Assembly: GCF_024749165.1 (NCBI RefSeq)
Contig: NZ_CP087190.1
Coordinates: 806,001-870,000, forward strand
Direction of reading: 5' to 3'
Origin: Pseudomonas sp. B21-023
GTDB lineage: Bacteria; Pseudomonadota; Gammaproteobacteria; Pseudomonadales; Pseudomonadaceae
Length of the DNA: 64,000 bases
Part shown: piece after piece, positions 17,455 to 29,204 of the stretch
How positions within the stretch are numbered: position 1 is the stretch's first letter
How the letters are laid out: every line of letters starts with the position of its first letter
Translations under genes and position numbers: made by a program
The notes under the pieces: model-generated
Database searches by the model: none
The model's input: the letters and a program-made list of their open reading frames with translations, nothing else
Told to the model about the DNA's origin: nothing

Positions 17455-17919
17455 TCAAACGATGGTGAACAGCGGCTGGTCGAACTCAACCGGCTGGCCG
17501 TCTTCTACCAGGATGGCGTCGATCACACCGCCGATATCGGATTCGATGTGGTTCATCATCTTCATGGCTTCGACGATGCACAGGGTGTCGCCCTTCTTCA
17601 CGGCCTGGCCGACTTCTGCGTAGTTCGGCGAAGTTGGCGAAGGCTTGCGGTAGAAGGTGCCGACCATCGGCGAACGCACCACGGTGCCTTTCAGGGCAGG
17701 TGCGGCGACAGCGGCTTCAGCGGCCGGGGCGGCAGCGGCGGCAACCGGGGCGGCGGCAGGTGCGGCGGCCATTGGCGCGGGTGCGTAGAACTGCTGGGCG
17801 GCCGGGGTCTTGCTGTGACGGCTGATGCGAACGGACTCTTCGCCTTCCTTGATCTCCAGTTCGTCGATGCCGGACTCTTCCAGCAGTTCGATCAGCTTTT
17901 TGACTTTACGGATATCCAT
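17455..17919 (-). CDS. accB: Biotin carboxyl carrier protein of acetyl-CoA carboxylase
   Basis: A 154-residue BCCP. The N-terminal helical part ([20 protein letters not shown]) is followed by an Ala/Pro linker (about 45-78) and the biotinyl/lipoyl domain (80-154). The biotin-accepting lysine lies in the EAMKM motif. First gene of accBC. It carries the carboxyl group from AccC to the carboxyltransferase AccAD. Confidence 0.97.
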   Translation of the reverse strand: MDIRKVKKLIELLEESGIDELEIKEGEESVRISRHSKTPAAQQFYAPAPMAAAPAAAPVAAAAAPAAEAAVAAPALKGTVVRSPMVGTFYRKPSPTSPNYAEVGQAVKKGDTLCIVEAMKMMNHIESDIGGVIDAILVEDGQPVEFDQPLFTIV

Positions 17920-18019
17920 TAATCAGCAACTCCCAAGGTTCGGTCGGGGACGTATTTTAAAACGTGTCGAAAACGTTTCTTCATGAGCCTCGGCCCGAAA
18001 GGGCCAAGGCCTTGTGTCA

Positions 18020-18472
18020 TCAGGGCTGTGCGTTGGCAGCCAGGTGTTCCAGCGCGGACTCCAGGGCCAACCGGTAACCGGTGGCTCCGAGGCCGCAGAT
18101 CACCCCTACGGCAACATCCGAAAAGTAGGAGTGGTGACGGAACGGCTCGCGTTTGTGCACGTTGGAAAGGTGCACTTCGATGAATGGGATGCTCACCGCG
18201 AGCAATGCGTCACGTAATGCGACGCTGGTGTGGGTGAAAGCGGCCGGATTGATCAGGATGAAGTCCACGCCTTCGTTGCGCGCGGCATGGATGCGGTCGA
18301 TCAATTCGTACTCGGCATTGCTCTGCAGGTATTGCAGATGGTGGCCGGCGGCGCGGGCGCGCTGCTCCAGGTCCTGATTGATCTGGGCCAGGGTGGCGGC
18401 GCCGTAGTGCCCCGGTTCGCGGGTCCCGAGCAGGTTCAGGTTGGGGCCGTGCAGCACCAGTAGGGTTGCCAT
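18020..18472 (-). CDS. aroQ: 3-dehydroquinate dehydratase, type II
   Basis: A 150-residue type II dehydroquinase of the shikimate pathway; it converts 3-dehydroquinate to 3-dehydroshikimate. Family motifs are [20 protein letters not shown] (with the catalytic tyrosine), [17 protein letters not shown] and [20 protein letters not shown]. The start ATG 18472 has AAGGA upstream; the 9 extra codons of the open frame are ignored. It lies about 100 bp upstream of accB on the same strand, the usual arrangement in pseudomonads. Confidence 0.95.
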   Translation of the reverse strand: MATLLVLHGPNLNLLGTREPGHYGAATLAQINQDLEQRARAAGHHLQYLQSNAEYELIDRIHAARNEGVDFILINPAAFTHTSVALRDALLAVSIPFIEVHLSNVHKREPFRHHSYFSDVAVGVICGLGATGYRLALESALEHLAANAQP

Positions 18473-18649
18473 CTGCGATTCCTTGGTTTTGTAGGGCAAT
18501 TCGACATAGCGCGGCGACTATGCCGCAACAGGCGCTGAGTGTCCAGTTCCCGGCAATAGCCAGCACGATGTCCGAGATTCACGCAAAGTATGTGACCGGA
18601 TGATTAACTTTGGTCACTCGCCTGCGGATTTTTCAGAGGCTGCGGGAAG

Positions 18650-20407
18650 TTATAGACCGAGTTGGCCGCGCACGCGCGCCACAACCTGGGCAAAATCGCC
18701 GGCGTTTATCTCGCCAATCACCCGATCGCTGGTCATTTCGCTGCCGTTCGCTGCAAAGAACATTAACGCGGGCGGGCCGAACAGGCGGTAGCGGTCGAGC
18801 AGGGCGCGCTGTTCGGCATTGCTTTCGGTGATGTCGAAGCGCAGCAGGCGGAAGGCGCCGAGTTGCGCCTCGACCTGCGGCGCGTTGAGCACCTCGTGCT
18901 CGATCACCTTGCAGCTGATGCACCAGTCGGCGTACCAGTCGAGCAACACTGGCTGGCCGGCGGCCTTGGCTTCGGCCAGGGCGGCGTCGAGGGCGGCGGG
19001 GCGGGTGATGGTCTGCCAGGCGTCGGCCTTGGTCGCTGCGGGGCTGCCGGCCACGGTGGGTGGCGGCAGCGGGCGCAGTGGGTCGCCCTGGCCGCTAAGG
19101 GCGCCATACCAGCAGGCCAGCGCATAGACCAACAGCGCCAGGCCAAGCAGTTGCGCCAGGCGCTGGCGTGGGGTCTTGACCACGAATTCCAGGGTGCCGA
19201 GGAACAACGCCACCCCGGCGGCCAACAGGCCGATCAGCAGCAGGGTGACGGGCCCCGGCAGCACGCGGCTGAGAAGGCCGATGGCCAGGCCCAGCAGCAG
19301 CACGCCGATGGCGTTCTTCACCGTGTTCATCCACGGCCCGCTCTTGGGCAGCCAAGCGGCGCCACCGGTGGCGACCAGCAACAGCGGCGCGCCCATGCCC
19401 AGGCCCAGGGCAAACAGTTTCAGGGCGCCGCCCAGCGCGTCGCCGCTGGCGCTGATGTACAGCAGCGCGCCGGCCAGCGGCGCCGACACGCACGGTGAGA
19501 CCAGCAGGCTGGACAGCACGCCGAGCACCGCGGCGCCCAGCAGCGAGCCACCCTTGGTGCGGTGGGCGAGGCTGTCCAGGCGGCTGCTCAGCGCCTGCGG
19601 CAGCTTGAGGTCGAAAAGGCCGAACATGGCCAGGGCGAACAGCACGAAGAATGCGGCGAACGGCACCAGCACCCAGGCCGACTGCAGGCGCGCCTGCAGG
19701 TTCAGGCCGGCGCCGAACAGGCCCATCAGGGCGCCGAGCACGGCGAAGCTCGCCGCCATCGGCAGCACGTAGGCCAGCGACAGCGACAGCCCGCGCAGGC
19801 CGCCGACCTGGCCGCGCAGCACCACTCCGGAGAGGATCGGCAGCATCGGCAGCACGCACGGGGTGAAGGTCAGGCCGACACCGGCAAGGAAGAACAGCAG
19901 CAGCGACTTCCAGGTCCAGCCCTGCTCGCCGCTTGCCGGCGGCGGCGCGCCTTGGCCATCGATGCTCAACCGCTCGGTTTCCGGCGGATAGCACAGGCCC
20001 TTGTCGGCGCAGCCCTGGTAACCCACCAGCAGGGTGAAGGCGCGCGCGTCGTTGCGCGGCAGTTCGATGTCGAGCACGCCGTGGTACACCTCGACGTCGC
20101 CGAAGAACTCGTCGTGCTTGGCCTCGCCCTGGGGGATGTTCGGCGCGCCGAGCTTGATGTCCGCAGGCTCGGTGCGGAACTGGAAGCGGTGGCGGTAGAG
20201 GTAGTAGCCGTCGGTGGCGACGAAGCGCAGCTTGACGGTCTGGGCGTCGGTCTCGATCAGGCTGAGCTTGAAGGCTTCGTGCACCGGCAGGAAGTCGGCG
20301 CTGTTGGACGCGGCGCCGAGGGTGGCGCTGGGGCGGTTGTCGAGCAGGCCGCTGGCGAACGCAGGGCTGGCCAGCAGCAGGAACAACAGGAAAAACAGGC
20401 GGCGCAT
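18650..20407 (-). CDS. dsbD: Thiol:disulfide interchange protein DsbD
   Basis: A 585-residue inner-membrane reductant transporter that passes electrons from cytoplasmic thioredoxin to periplasmic disulfide isomerases and related proteins. A signal peptide (MRRLFFLLFLLLASPAFA) precedes the periplasmic alpha domain with C133 and C139 (GCADKGLCYPP). Eight or so membrane segments follow with FTPCVLPMLP (C184) and the partner SPCVSAPLAG. The C-terminal thioredoxin-like gamma domain has WCISCK (C496, C499). All six functional cysteines are present. The ATG at 20407 directly begins the signal peptide; its RBS is weak. Confidence 0.95.
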   Translation of the reverse strand: MRRLFFLLFLLLASPAFASGLLDNRPSATLGAASNSADFLPVHEAFKLSLIETDAQTVKLRFVATDGYYLYRHRFQFRTEPADIKLGAPNIPQGEAKHDEFFGDVEVYHGVLDIELPRNDARAFTLLVGYQGCADKGLCYPPETERLSIDGQGAPPPASGEQGWTWKSLLLFFLAGVGLTFTPCVLPMLPILSGVVLRGQVGGLRGLSLSLAYVLPMAASFAVLGALMGLFGAGLNLQARLQSAWVLVPFAAFFVLFALAMFGLFDLKLPQALSSRLDSLAHRTKGGSLLGAAVLGVLSSLLVSPCVSAPLAGALLYISASGDALGGALKLFALGLGMGAPLLLVATGGAAWLPKSGPWMNTVKNAIGVLLLGLAIGLLSRVLPGPVTLLLIGLLAAGVALFLGTLEFVVKTPRQRLAQLLGLALLVYALACWYGALSGQGDPLRPLPPPTVAGSPAATKADAWQTITRPAALDAALAEAKAAGQPVLLDWYADWCISCKVIEHEVLNAPQVEAQLGAFRLLRFDITESNAEQRALLDRYRLFGPPALMFFAANGSEMTSDRVIGEINAGDFAQVVARVRGQLGL

Positions 20408-20459
20408 GGCGGACTCGCGAGGTGGAACGTGGCGGCATGATAGCGGACTTGGCAGGGCT

Positions 20460-20578
20460 ATGGGCCATCGTGGGGCAAGCCCGCTCCCACGCCAACCGGT
20501 CAGCGGGCGCAGAGTGGCAAGCATCACCAGCGTGGGAGCAGTAGTGCGGCGACCCGACTTGCCCCGCGATGGCTTCAG
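20460..20578. repeat. Inverted REP pair
   Basis: GGGGCAAGCCCGCTCCCAC near 20473 is mirrored by CGTGGGAGCAG and ACTTGCCCCGCGA toward 20575. The arms are in opposite orientation as in a BIME/REPIN, between dsbD and the chemoreceptor gene; the second runs into the gene's last codons. Confidence 0.6.
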
Positions 20579-22536
20579 AGCCGGAACGCCCGCACCGCCG
20601 TGTTCAACTCACCGCCCAGCTTGAGCAACTGTTCGCCCTGCTCACGCCCTTCGCCAATACGCTGCAGGTTGTCCTCGCCTAGCTCGTGGATCCTCTCGCT
20701 GTGATCACGAATCTCGCTCACCGCCCCGGTCTGCTGCGCGGTCACATCGGCGATGCGTACCGCGGTGTCGGCAATGGTGCGAATGGCGCTGACGATCGCG
20801 TCCAGCGCGCCATCGGCTGACTGTGCCTGGTTGGCCGTGGCCTCGGCGTGCTCCAGCTGGGTGCGCATGCCGTCCACCGAATCGCGGGCGGCTTGCTGCA
20901 GGCGGTCGATCAGCGCCTGGATCTCGCCGGTGGCGCCAGTGGTGCGCTGCGCCAGCGAGCGCACTTCGTCGGCCACCACGGCGAAGCCACGGCCCATCTC
21001 GCCGGCCCGGGCCGCTTCGATGGCGGCGTTAAGCGCCAGCAGGTTGGTCTGCTCGGCAATCGCGCGGATCACCGTGAGCACGCCACCGATGGTCGCCGAC
21101 TCTTCCGCCAGTTGCTCGATCATCCGGGCGTTGCCTTGCACCTCGTCGACTAGGGTGCGCAGGCCGGACAGGCTCTGGCCGATCACTGTCTGGCCCTGCT
21201 CCACGGCCCGGCCGGCGTCGCGGCTGGCCTCGGCGGCTGAGCTGGCATCGCCGGCCACCTGCTGGATGGTCGCCTCCAGCTCGCCCAGGGCGTCGCGGAT
21301 CTGCGCCGTGTCGCCGGCCTGGCGTTCGGCGCCGTCGTGCAGGGCGCTGCTCATGCCGGCCAGGGCATGGCTGCTGCCGGCCACCTGTTCGGCGTTGTGA
21401 CGGATAGTGCCGACCAGCTCCACCAGGTACTGGCGCAGGCGGTTCAGCGATTCCTGGATATCGTGCAGCTCGCGGTTGGTGCGGCCCAGGGTGATGGGCT
21501 GGGCGAAGTCGCCCTCGGCCCAGCGCGACAGCGCCGGCGCCAGGCTGGTGAGGGTGCGTGCCAGGCGACGCTGCAGGGTGTCGATGAGCAGGGCGATCAG
21601 CAGGATCAGGCCGATCATCAGGCCCTGGATCAGCCGTACCTCGCCAGCGATGGTGGCGTGCAGGCCGCGTACCTCGGGCTCGAGGCCGGCGATGGCCTGT
21701 TGCACCGCCTCCAGGCGCTCACCGGTGCTGGCGGCCAAGGTGGCGCGGCGCTCGATCTGCTCGCGGGTACGTTGCAGTTCGGCAGGGTAGCGGCTGAGCA
21801 GGCTGTGCAGCTCGCGTTTCAGGCCCACGGCGACGTCTTCCTGCTCGGCGCTGGCTTGCGACTCCAGGCCCATCATCGCGGCGAAGTCATCGGCATTGGA
21901 TTCGGCGGCGCGGGTCACCCCCAGCAGCGGCAGGCCGTCGATGGCCTGGGCCTGGGCGGCGATCTGTTGCAGTTCGCGGTCCACTTCGTCGGCCAGCTCG
22001 GCGCGGCCGCTGCTGACCAGCTTGTCGCGGGCCAGGGACAGGCGGCCCAGGTGCAGCGAGGCTTCCAGCAGCGGTGTCAGGTAGCGGCCAGCATCGGCGC
22101 TGCCGCTGTCGCGGGCATAGCCGGCCAGTTGCTCGAGGTTCGCCCCCAGCTCCCGTTCGGCTTGCAGCAGCAAGGCCTGGGGATCGCCAGCCAGCTTGCC
22201 GGCGGCGAGCAGTTCGTTGGCGGTGAAGCCCTGCAGGCTGTCCAGGCTCGGGCGCAACTTGGCCGACAGGGGCTCTGGCCAGTCGGCCAGGGCGGCCTGC
22301 AGCTGTTTGTTGGCCTCCATGGCCGCCGCGTGGCGCAGGGCGTCGCCGCTGCCCAGGTAGGCCTGGATATTGCGCGCGGCATCGTTCTGGAACTGCTGGG
22401 ACAGGCCCAGGTAGCGCTCCATCAATTGATAGGGACGTTCCAGGGCGCGTTGCGACCACCACAGGGTCGCGCCCAGGGCGATACACACGGTCACCAGCAA
22501 CAGGGTGTTGAAATTGGTCAGCCACTTCAGGCGCAT
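20575..22536 (-). CDS. Methyl-accepting chemotaxis protein
   Basis: A 653-residue chemoreceptor. A membrane segment near the N-terminus ([17 protein letters not shown]) is followed by a long helical periplasmic sensor (about 30-310), a second membrane segment ([13 protein letters not shown]), HAMP and the cytoplasmic signalling domain. The hairpin tip region has [16 protein letters not shown] and [15 protein letters not shown]. Chosen start is ATG 22536 with AGGAAG upstream; the open frame continues 62 codons further into REP-containing DNA and is rejected. The ligand is unknown. Confidence 0.9.
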   Translation of the reverse strand: MRLKWLTNFNTLLLVTVCIALGATLWWSQRALERPYQLMERYLGLSQQFQNDAARNIQAYLGSGDALRHAAAMEANKQLQAALADWPEPLSAKLRPSLDSLQGFTANELLAAGKLAGDPQALLLQAERELGANLEQLAGYARDSGSADAGRYLTPLLEASLHLGRLSLARDKLVSSGRAELADEVDRELQQIAAQAQAIDGLPLLGVTRAAESNADDFAAMMGLESQASAEQEDVAVGLKRELHSLLSRYPAELQRTREQIERRATLAASTGERLEAVQQAIAGLEPEVRGLHATIAGEVRLIQGLMIGLILLIALLIDTLQRRLARTLTSLAPALSRWAEGDFAQPITLGRTNRELHDIQESLNRLRQYLVELVGTIRHNAEQVAGSSHALAGMSSALHDGAERQAGDTAQIRDALGELEATIQQVAGDASSAAEASRDAGRAVEQGQTVIGQSLSGLRTLVDEVQGNARMIEQLAEESATIGGVLTVIRAIAEQTNLLALNAAIEAARAGEMGRGFAVVADEVRSLAQRTTGATGEIQALIDRLQQAARDSVDGMRTQLEHAEATANQAQSADGALDAIVSAIRTIADTAVRIADVTAQQTGAVSEIRDHSERIHELGEDNLQRIGEGREQGEQLLKLGGELNTAVRAFRL

Positions 22537-22687
22537 AGCCGCGAACTTCCTGCGGAGGGGGAGTGGAGAAGTCGGGCCTGAAGTTATTGCGATTTTGTGA
22601 CGAGGTGATGACGACGGCGGGTTGGCGCCATAAAAAAGTGGCACAGTGCCGGTATTGGTGCCGGGTATGGGCAACTGCGTAGTTTTC

Positions 22688-22790
22688 CTGCGCCGACCTC
22701 TCGCCGGCAAGCCGGCTCCCACCCCGAGCGCGCCGCCCTCAGTCCAAGCGCCATCCCTGTGGGAGCTGGCTTGCCAGCGATGAGGCCATT
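22688..22790. repeat. Inverted REP pair
   Basis: CGCCGGCAAGCCGGCTCCCAC (22702-22722 area) and the inverse GTGGGAGCTGGCTTGCCAGC (22759-22778 area) face each other across about 37 bases between the chemoreceptor and diguanylate cyclase genes. This is the usual REPIN arrangement. Confidence 0.75.
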
Positions 22791-22820
22791 ACAAGCAACA
22801 CAACGCGGATGGGGTGGGTG

Positions 22821-24437
22821 CTAAGGCTCGACCCGCACCACGCAGTTGCGCCCGGCGTGCTTGGCGCGGTACAGCGCCTCGTCCGCGGCGCTGGCCATGG
22901 TCAGCGCGTCGAGTTGCTCGTCCAGCTGCACCACCCCGGCGCTGAAGGTGCACTGCAGGTCGTGGGGCTGGGCCGGGTAATGGATCTCGGCAAAGCGTCG
23001 GCGGATTTCGTCGAGCACCTTGTGCGCCGCTTCCAGTCCGGTATTGGGCATGACGATGGCGAATTCCTCGCCACCGTAGCGGCCGATGAAGTCGGTCTTG
23101 CGCAACCGCTGCTTGAGGAACAGCGCCAGGCTCTTGATCACCCGGTCGCCCATGGGGTGGCCGTGGCGGTCGTTGATCTTCTTGAAGTGGTCGATGTCGA
23201 GCATGGCGAAGCTCAGGGGCTGCACTTCGCGGCGGGCGCGGAAGCTGCAGTCCTCGAGCAATTGCAGGATGTGGGTGTGGTTGTACAGCCCGGTGAGGCT
23301 GTCGCGCACCATCCGCGCCTTGAGGTGGCGGGCGCGGGCGGCGCGGTTGCGCACGGTGGTCACCAGGTGCCGCGAGCGGATCGGCTTGGTGAGGAAGTCG
23401 TCGCCGCCCTCGCTCATGGCGTCGAGCTGCTTGTCCAGGTCGTCCTCGGCCGACAGGTAGATGATCGGTACGCTGACGTAGCGGTCGTTGTGGCGGATCA
23501 CCTTGGCCAGTTCCGGGCCGGTGCACGCGGGCATGTACATGTCGAGGATGATCAGGTCGGGCTGGAAGTCCGCCAGCTCGCTCATGGTGCGGATCGGCTC
23601 GGTGAGGGTGCGGGTGATGATCCCGGCGCTGTTGAGCAGGCGCTCGGTGTGCAGGGCCTGGGCGCGGGAGTCGTCGATCACCAGCACGCGGAACGGGTCG
23701 TACTGGGTGGCGCTGGTCAGCAGTTCGAGTTTTTCCAGCAGGCTGGAAGCATCCAGGGTGCCGGTGAGGAACTCCTGGCCGCCGGCGCGTACCGCGGCCA
23801 GGCGGGTCGGGGTGTCGGTTTCATGCAAGCAGAAGAACAGCAGCGGCACCGGCTGCTCCAGGCCTTGCTGGGCCTGGGCCGCCAGTTGCAGGCCGATGCC
23901 GGTGCCGGTGAAGTCGACGTCCATGACGATCGCCGATGGCAGGCGCTCGCTCATCGACGCCTGGAACGCCTCGGCGCTGCACAGCGCCTGCACGGTGAGG
24001 CCGAAGAACTCCAGTTGCTGGGCCAGGCGTTCGGCGCGGTCGTGGTCCTGCAGCACGATGTACACCGGTTTGCGCAGCGGCGGCAGGGGCACATTGTCGA
24101 GCTGGTCGCCCTTGCGCAGGCCGGTGCGCGACAGGCGCTGCATCAGGCGGTTGAGTTCGCTGATCAGTTCCGAGTTCAGGCGCGCGCTGTTGGCTTCGAT
24201 GGCGCGCAGGGTCTGGCCGATGGCCGTTGACAGGCTGCCATGCTCGGGCTGCTCGAAGCGTTCGGCATAGCGCTGCAGGCGCAGGTTGGCCTCGCACAGC
24301 TCGCCCAGGTCGCCGCTGGACCACTCGCCACGCTGCAGGCGCTGCCAGATCTCGAGGATCTGCCGGGCCTGGTGGATCACCCGCTGGGCAAAATGCTGCT
24401 TGAGGCGTTCGTGGCTCGGCTCGGCTGGCTGGGTCAT
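22821..24437 (-). CDS. Diguanylate cyclase with tandem receiver domains
   Basis: A 538-residue REC-REC-GGDEF protein. The N-terminal 120 residues are helical. The first receiver (about 125-235) is degenerate: VYIVLQDHD and AIVMDVD but no clear switch lysine. The second (about 250-365) is canonical, with RVLVIDDS, LIILDMYMP and DDFLTKP. The GGDEF domain (about 375-535) has DIDHFKKIND and an active-site RYGGEEF, so c-di-GMP synthesis is expected, controlled by phosphorylation of the second receiver. An Hpt or kinase partner is not adjacent. The ATG start is usable though its RBS is weak. Confidence 0.9.
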   Translation of the reverse strand: MTQPAEPSHERLKQHFAQRVIHQARQILEIWQRLQRGEWSSGDLGELCEANLRLQRYAERFEQPEHGSLSTAIGQTLRAIEANSARLNSELISELNRLMQRLSRTGLRKGDQLDNVPLPPLRKPVYIVLQDHDRAERLAQQLEFFGLTVQALCSAEAFQASMSERLPSAIVMDVDFTGTGIGLQLAAQAQQGLEQPVPLLFFCLHETDTPTRLAAVRAGGQEFLTGTLDASSLLEKLELLTSATQYDPFRVLVIDDSRAQALHTERLLNSAGIITRTLTEPIRTMSELADFQPDLIILDMYMPACTGPELAKVIRHNDRYVSVPIIYLSAEDDLDKQLDAMSEGGDDFLTKPIRSRHLVTTVRNRAARARHLKARMVRDSLTGLYNHTHILQLLEDCSFRARREVQPLSFAMLDIDHFKKINDRHGHPMGDRVIKSLALFLKQRLRKTDFIGRYGGEEFAIVMPNTGLEAAHKVLDEIRRRFAEIHYPAQPHDLQCTFSAGVVQLDEQLDALTMASAADEALYRAKHAGRNCVVRVEP

Positions 24438-24686
24438 GTCCTGACTACTTATGAGTGGGAGGGTGCAGGTTCAATGATGGCTCTATGCTAGCACTGCTTT
24501 TCCGACAAGCGAGTGCCTCGGGTCAACAAAGTGTTAAGGGACGGTAATTCAGTTGCTGACCTGTTGGTCGCTTATACGAATGGCGGCGTCTGCTTTATAG
24601 TGCTGTCACCTGGGTTTGTCGTGGCACCCTGGCCGAGGCCTGTGGTCCAAACCCTGAACCGTTCGTGACTGATTAAGGACAATGCC

Positions 24687-25754
24687 ATGCTGGATTGGAA
24701 AAACCGCGAGGCCAAGGCCGAGCCCCGCGAGCGGGTCGAAACCCGCGGCGCCGCTACCCGTAGCTACGTTGGCGGCCTCTGGAGCCGTGCCCTGGGCACC
24801 CTGATCGGCCTCTACCTGCTGGTGTGCATCGGCCTGGGCTGGTACTGGAGCCAGGAGCCCGAGCTGTTCCCGGTGCAGCAGAATGCCCAGGCCGCCGCCG
24901 AGCGCAACGGCCAGCAGATGGTGGTTGGCTATACCACCATCGAAACCCTCAAGACCGTCGCCGGCACCCTGCTCGACAAGCCGGGTGGTTACATCTCCAA
25001 CGACCGCTTCCCGCCAGGGCTGTGGATGGACAACATGCCGAGCTGGGAATACGGCGTGCTGGTCCAGGTGCGTGACCTGTCCCGCGCCCTGCGCAAGGAC
25101 TTCGCCCGTTCGCAGTCGCAATCGACCGAGGACGCCGACCTGGCCAAGGCCGAACCGCGCTTCAACTTCGACAACAAGAGCTGGATCCTGCCGTCGAGCG
25201 AGTCGGAGTTCGAAGAGGGCATCAAGTCGCTGAACCGCTACCAGGTGCGCCTGGCCAAGGGCGACCAGGGCGCGATCTTCTACACCCGCGCCGACAACCT
25301 GAACAACTGGCTGGGCGACGTCGCCACCCGCCTGGGCTCGCTGTCGCAGCGCCTGTCGGCCAGTGTCGGCCGGGTCAAGCTCAACAACACCCTGAAGACC
25401 GAGTCCGTGGCCCCGGGGCAGGCGCCGCAGGTCGACGAGGAAGTGGTCGAGACTCCATGGCTGCAGATCGACAACGTGTTCTACGAAGCCCGTGGCCAGG
25501 CCTGGGCGCTGTCGCACCTGCTGCGCGCCATCGAGGTCGATTTCGCCGACGTGCTGGCGAAGAAGAACGCCACGGTCAGCGTGCGGCAGATCATCCGCGA
25601 GCTGGAAGCCTCGCAGGAAGCGCTGTGGAGCCCGATGGTGCTTAACGGCAGCGGTTTCGGCATGTGGGCCAACCACTCGCTGGTGATGGCCAACTACATC
25701 TCCCGGGCCAACGCCGCGGTCATCGACCTGCGCCAACTGCTGTCCCAGGGCTGA
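24687..25754 (+). CDS. DUF2333 family protein
   Basis: A 355-residue protein with one membrane helix near the N-terminus (ALGTLIGLYLLVCIGLGWYW, about 36-56) and a long periplasmic part with conserved-looking blocks KPGGYISNDRFPPGLWMDN and WEYGVLVQVRDLSRALRKDF. This matches the DUF2333 family, which has no known function. The ATG has AAGGA upstream. The next gene (NUDIX) begins one base after its stop codon, so they are co-transcribed. Confidence 0.85.
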   Translation: MLDWKNREAKAEPRERVETRGAATRSYVGGLWSRALGTLIGLYLLVCIGLGWYWSQEPELFPVQQNAQAAAERNGQQMVVGYTTIETLKTVAGTLLDKPGGYISNDRFPPGLWMDNMPSWEYGVLVQVRDLSRALRKDFARSQSQSTEDADLAKAEPRFNFDNKSWILPSSESEFEEGIKSLNRYQVRLAKGDQGAIFYTRADNLNNWLGDVATRLGSLSQRLSASVGRVKLNNTLKTESVAPGQAPQVDEEVVETPWLQIDNVFYEARGQAWALSHLLRAIEVDFADVLAKKNATVSVRQIIRELEASQEALWSPMVLNGSGFGMWANHSLVMANYISRANAAVIDLRQLLSQG

Positions 25755-25755
25755 G

Positions 25756-26292
25756 ATGCCGGTCAATCCTGCCGAGGTCGCGCACCGCGCGGCCTCCGAC
25801 GCCGAGCTGGTGGCCTGGGTCGATGAGCATGACCAATTGCTCGGCGCCCTGCCACGGGCCGAATTGCGTGAGCGTGGCCTGATCGGGCGCTGTACCTTCA
25901 TCCTGCTGTTCAACAGCGCGGGCGACCTGTGCGTGCACCGGCGGACCCTGAGCAAAGCGCTGTATCCCGGTTACTGGGATGTGGCGGCGGGGGGAATGGT
26001 CGGGGTGCAGGAGTCCTATGCCGAATCGGCGGCCCGGGAGCTGGCGGAGGAACTGGGGGTGAGCGGCGTCGAGCTGCGCTTCCACGAGACGTTCTACTTC
26101 GAGCAGCCGGGCAACCGCCTGTGGGGCGCGGTGTTTTCCGCGGTATGGGACGGGGCGTTGCGCCTGCAGCCCGAGGAGGTCAGCGAGGCGCGGTTCACCA
26201 GTGTAGAGCAGGCCCTGGCGGAAAGTGCAACACTGCCGTATTGCCCGGACTCGCTGGTGGCGCTGCAGCGTTACCAAGCCGCTTCAGCGTGA
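25756..26292 (+). CDS. NUDIX hydrolase (YfcD-like)
   Basis: A 178-residue NUDIX protein. The Nudix box is complete: GGMVGVQESYAESAARELAE followed by ELGV. The N-terminal half (VAWVDEHDQLLGALPRAELR) resembles the isopentenyl-diphosphate isomerase-like YfcD group. The substrate cannot be told from sequence. It starts right after the DUF2333 stop. Confidence 0.88.
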   Translation: MPVNPAEVAHRAASDAELVAWVDEHDQLLGALPRAELRERGLIGRCTFILLFNSAGDLCVHRRTLSKALYPGYWDVAAGGMVGVQESYAESAARELAEELGVSGVELRFHETFYFEQPGNRLWGAVFSAVWDGALRLQPEEVSEARFTSVEQALAESATLPYCPDSLVALQRYQAASA

Positions 26293-26634
26293 CGGCATAA
26301 GGCCTCATCGCCGGCAAGCCGGCTCCCACCTTGACCGCGGTGGCCTGGAGCCAAGCGCCGGCCCTGTGGGAGCTGGCTTGCCAGCGATGAGGCCGCCACA
26401 GGCAATAGCAGTCACTTGCTCCCACAGGTTTCGGAGCCAACCCGCAATGAAGTCGCAAAACTTTCGTAAAATGGCGCAATCCTGTACTTAGCAACAGGCA
26501 GATTTATCGTTACACTGCGCGCCCTTTTCGGGCTGCCGCACAACCTTGCGGCAGTAGCGCCGCCCCTGCCAGAGTGGGGCATCGCGGTCGGCTCCCGCCG
26601 ACCAGTTTTTTGTCCTCGGCACAGAGGAACAAAA
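26293..26634. repeat. Intergenic region with an inverted REP pair
   Basis: CGCCGGCAAGCCGGCTCCCAC (about 26309-26329) and the inverse GTGGGAGCTGGCTTGCCAGC (about 26366-26385) form a REPIN-like pair. The remaining 250 bases to the next gene show no gene; the segment from 26440 is more AT-rich and probably holds the promoter of the Sui1-like gene. Confidence 0.7.
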
Positions 26635-27006
26635 GTGGCCAAGAAAGCTTCTTCCTTTTCCGCCCTGGGCGGTCTCGTCTTTTCCACCGATGCCGGTCGG
26701 CACTGTCCCGACTGCAGCAAACCGGTGGACGACTGTATCTGCAAGCAGCAGGTCATCCCCGAGGGGGATGGCATTGCCCGCGTGCGCCGTGAAAGCAAAG
26801 GCCGTGGCGGCAAGACGGTGACCACCATCACGGGCGTCCCCCTGGCCCTGGAACCGCTCAAGGAGCTCGCCAGCACGCTCAAGCGTCGCTGCGGCACCGG
26901 TGGCGCGCTCAAGGATGGGGTCATTGAAATCCAGGGCGATCACGTCGAGCTGTTGCTCGCCGAGCTGATCAAGCAGGGTTTCAAGGCGAAGAAATCCGGC
27001 GGCTGA
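26635..27006 (+). CDS. Translation initiation factor Sui1 (eIF1/YciH family)
   Basis: A 123-residue protein with a GTG start (AGAGGA eight bases upstream). A short N-terminal zinc-finger-like stretch CPDCSKPVDDCIC precedes the SUI1 fold (about 45-120) with KGRGGKTVTTITGVPL and KRRCGTGGALKDGVIEIQGD, the hallmark loop and strand of eIF1/YciH proteins, which can affect start-codon fidelity. Confidence 0.92.
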   Translation: MAKKASSFSALGGLVFSTDAGRHCPDCSKPVDDCICKQQVIPEGDGIARVRRESKGRGGKTVTTITGVPLALEPLKELASTLKRRCGTGGALKDGVIEIQGDHVELLLAELIKQGFKAKKSGG

Positions 27007-27101
27007 GTGCAGCCGCGCGATTTTTTGCCCAGCGCTTTCTAAACTCGTTCCCGTGGGCAGGGTCTATGCCTGACACGGAAGAATCGTCATTTTCAGTATT
27101 T

Positions 27102-27145
27102 ACACTGCCAGCGCCCCGAGGTGGGGCAGTGTTTCGACTTTTCAT
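27102..27145 (+). terminator. Possible terminator or leader hairpin before speA
   Basis: ACACTGCC (27102-27109) pairs with GGCAGTGT (27125-27132), with an inner CCCC/GGGG pair, followed by TTCGACTTTT. It lies 27 bp upstream of the speA start. It may end the Sui1 transcript or act as a leader structure. Confidence 0.4.
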
Positions 27146-27158
27146 ACAGGGGACTTGA

Positions 27159-29072
<1,914 letters not shown>

Positions 29073-29081
29073 TCGTACTGG

Positions 29082-29159
29082 GCCGCCGCGCGGCCCTTTG
29101 GCATGGTGCCGCCGCGCGGCCCTTTGGCATAGTGCCGCCGCGCGGCCCTCTGGCACACG
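29082..29159. repeat. Three tandem 26-bp GC-rich repeats
   Basis: Three back-to-back units at 29082-29107, 29108-29133 and 29134-29159, each starting GCCGCCGCGCGGCCCT. Units 1 and 2 differ at one base; unit 3 is slightly diverged. Each unit contains a GCCGCGCGGC-type palindrome. They lie just after the speA stop and before its terminator. Confidence 0.9.
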
Positions 29160-29204
29160 GCTGCCGCCACGGTTGATCACCTGTGGCGGCAGCCTTCAGG
29201 CTTT
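29159..29204 (+). terminator. speA terminator
   Basis: GGCTGCCGCCAC (29159-29170) pairs exactly with GTGGCGGCAGCC (29183-29194), followed by TTCAGGCTTT. It lies between convergent speA and the LysR gene and overlaps the latter's last codons. Confidence 0.7.

Noticed and set aside
16103..17623. Plus-strand 506-codon frame opposite accC
   Set aside because: It is antisense to clear accC/accB coding sequence and has no supported start.
29082..29159. CRISPR-like array
   Set aside because: The repeats are contiguous with no spacers and no cas genes are nearby.
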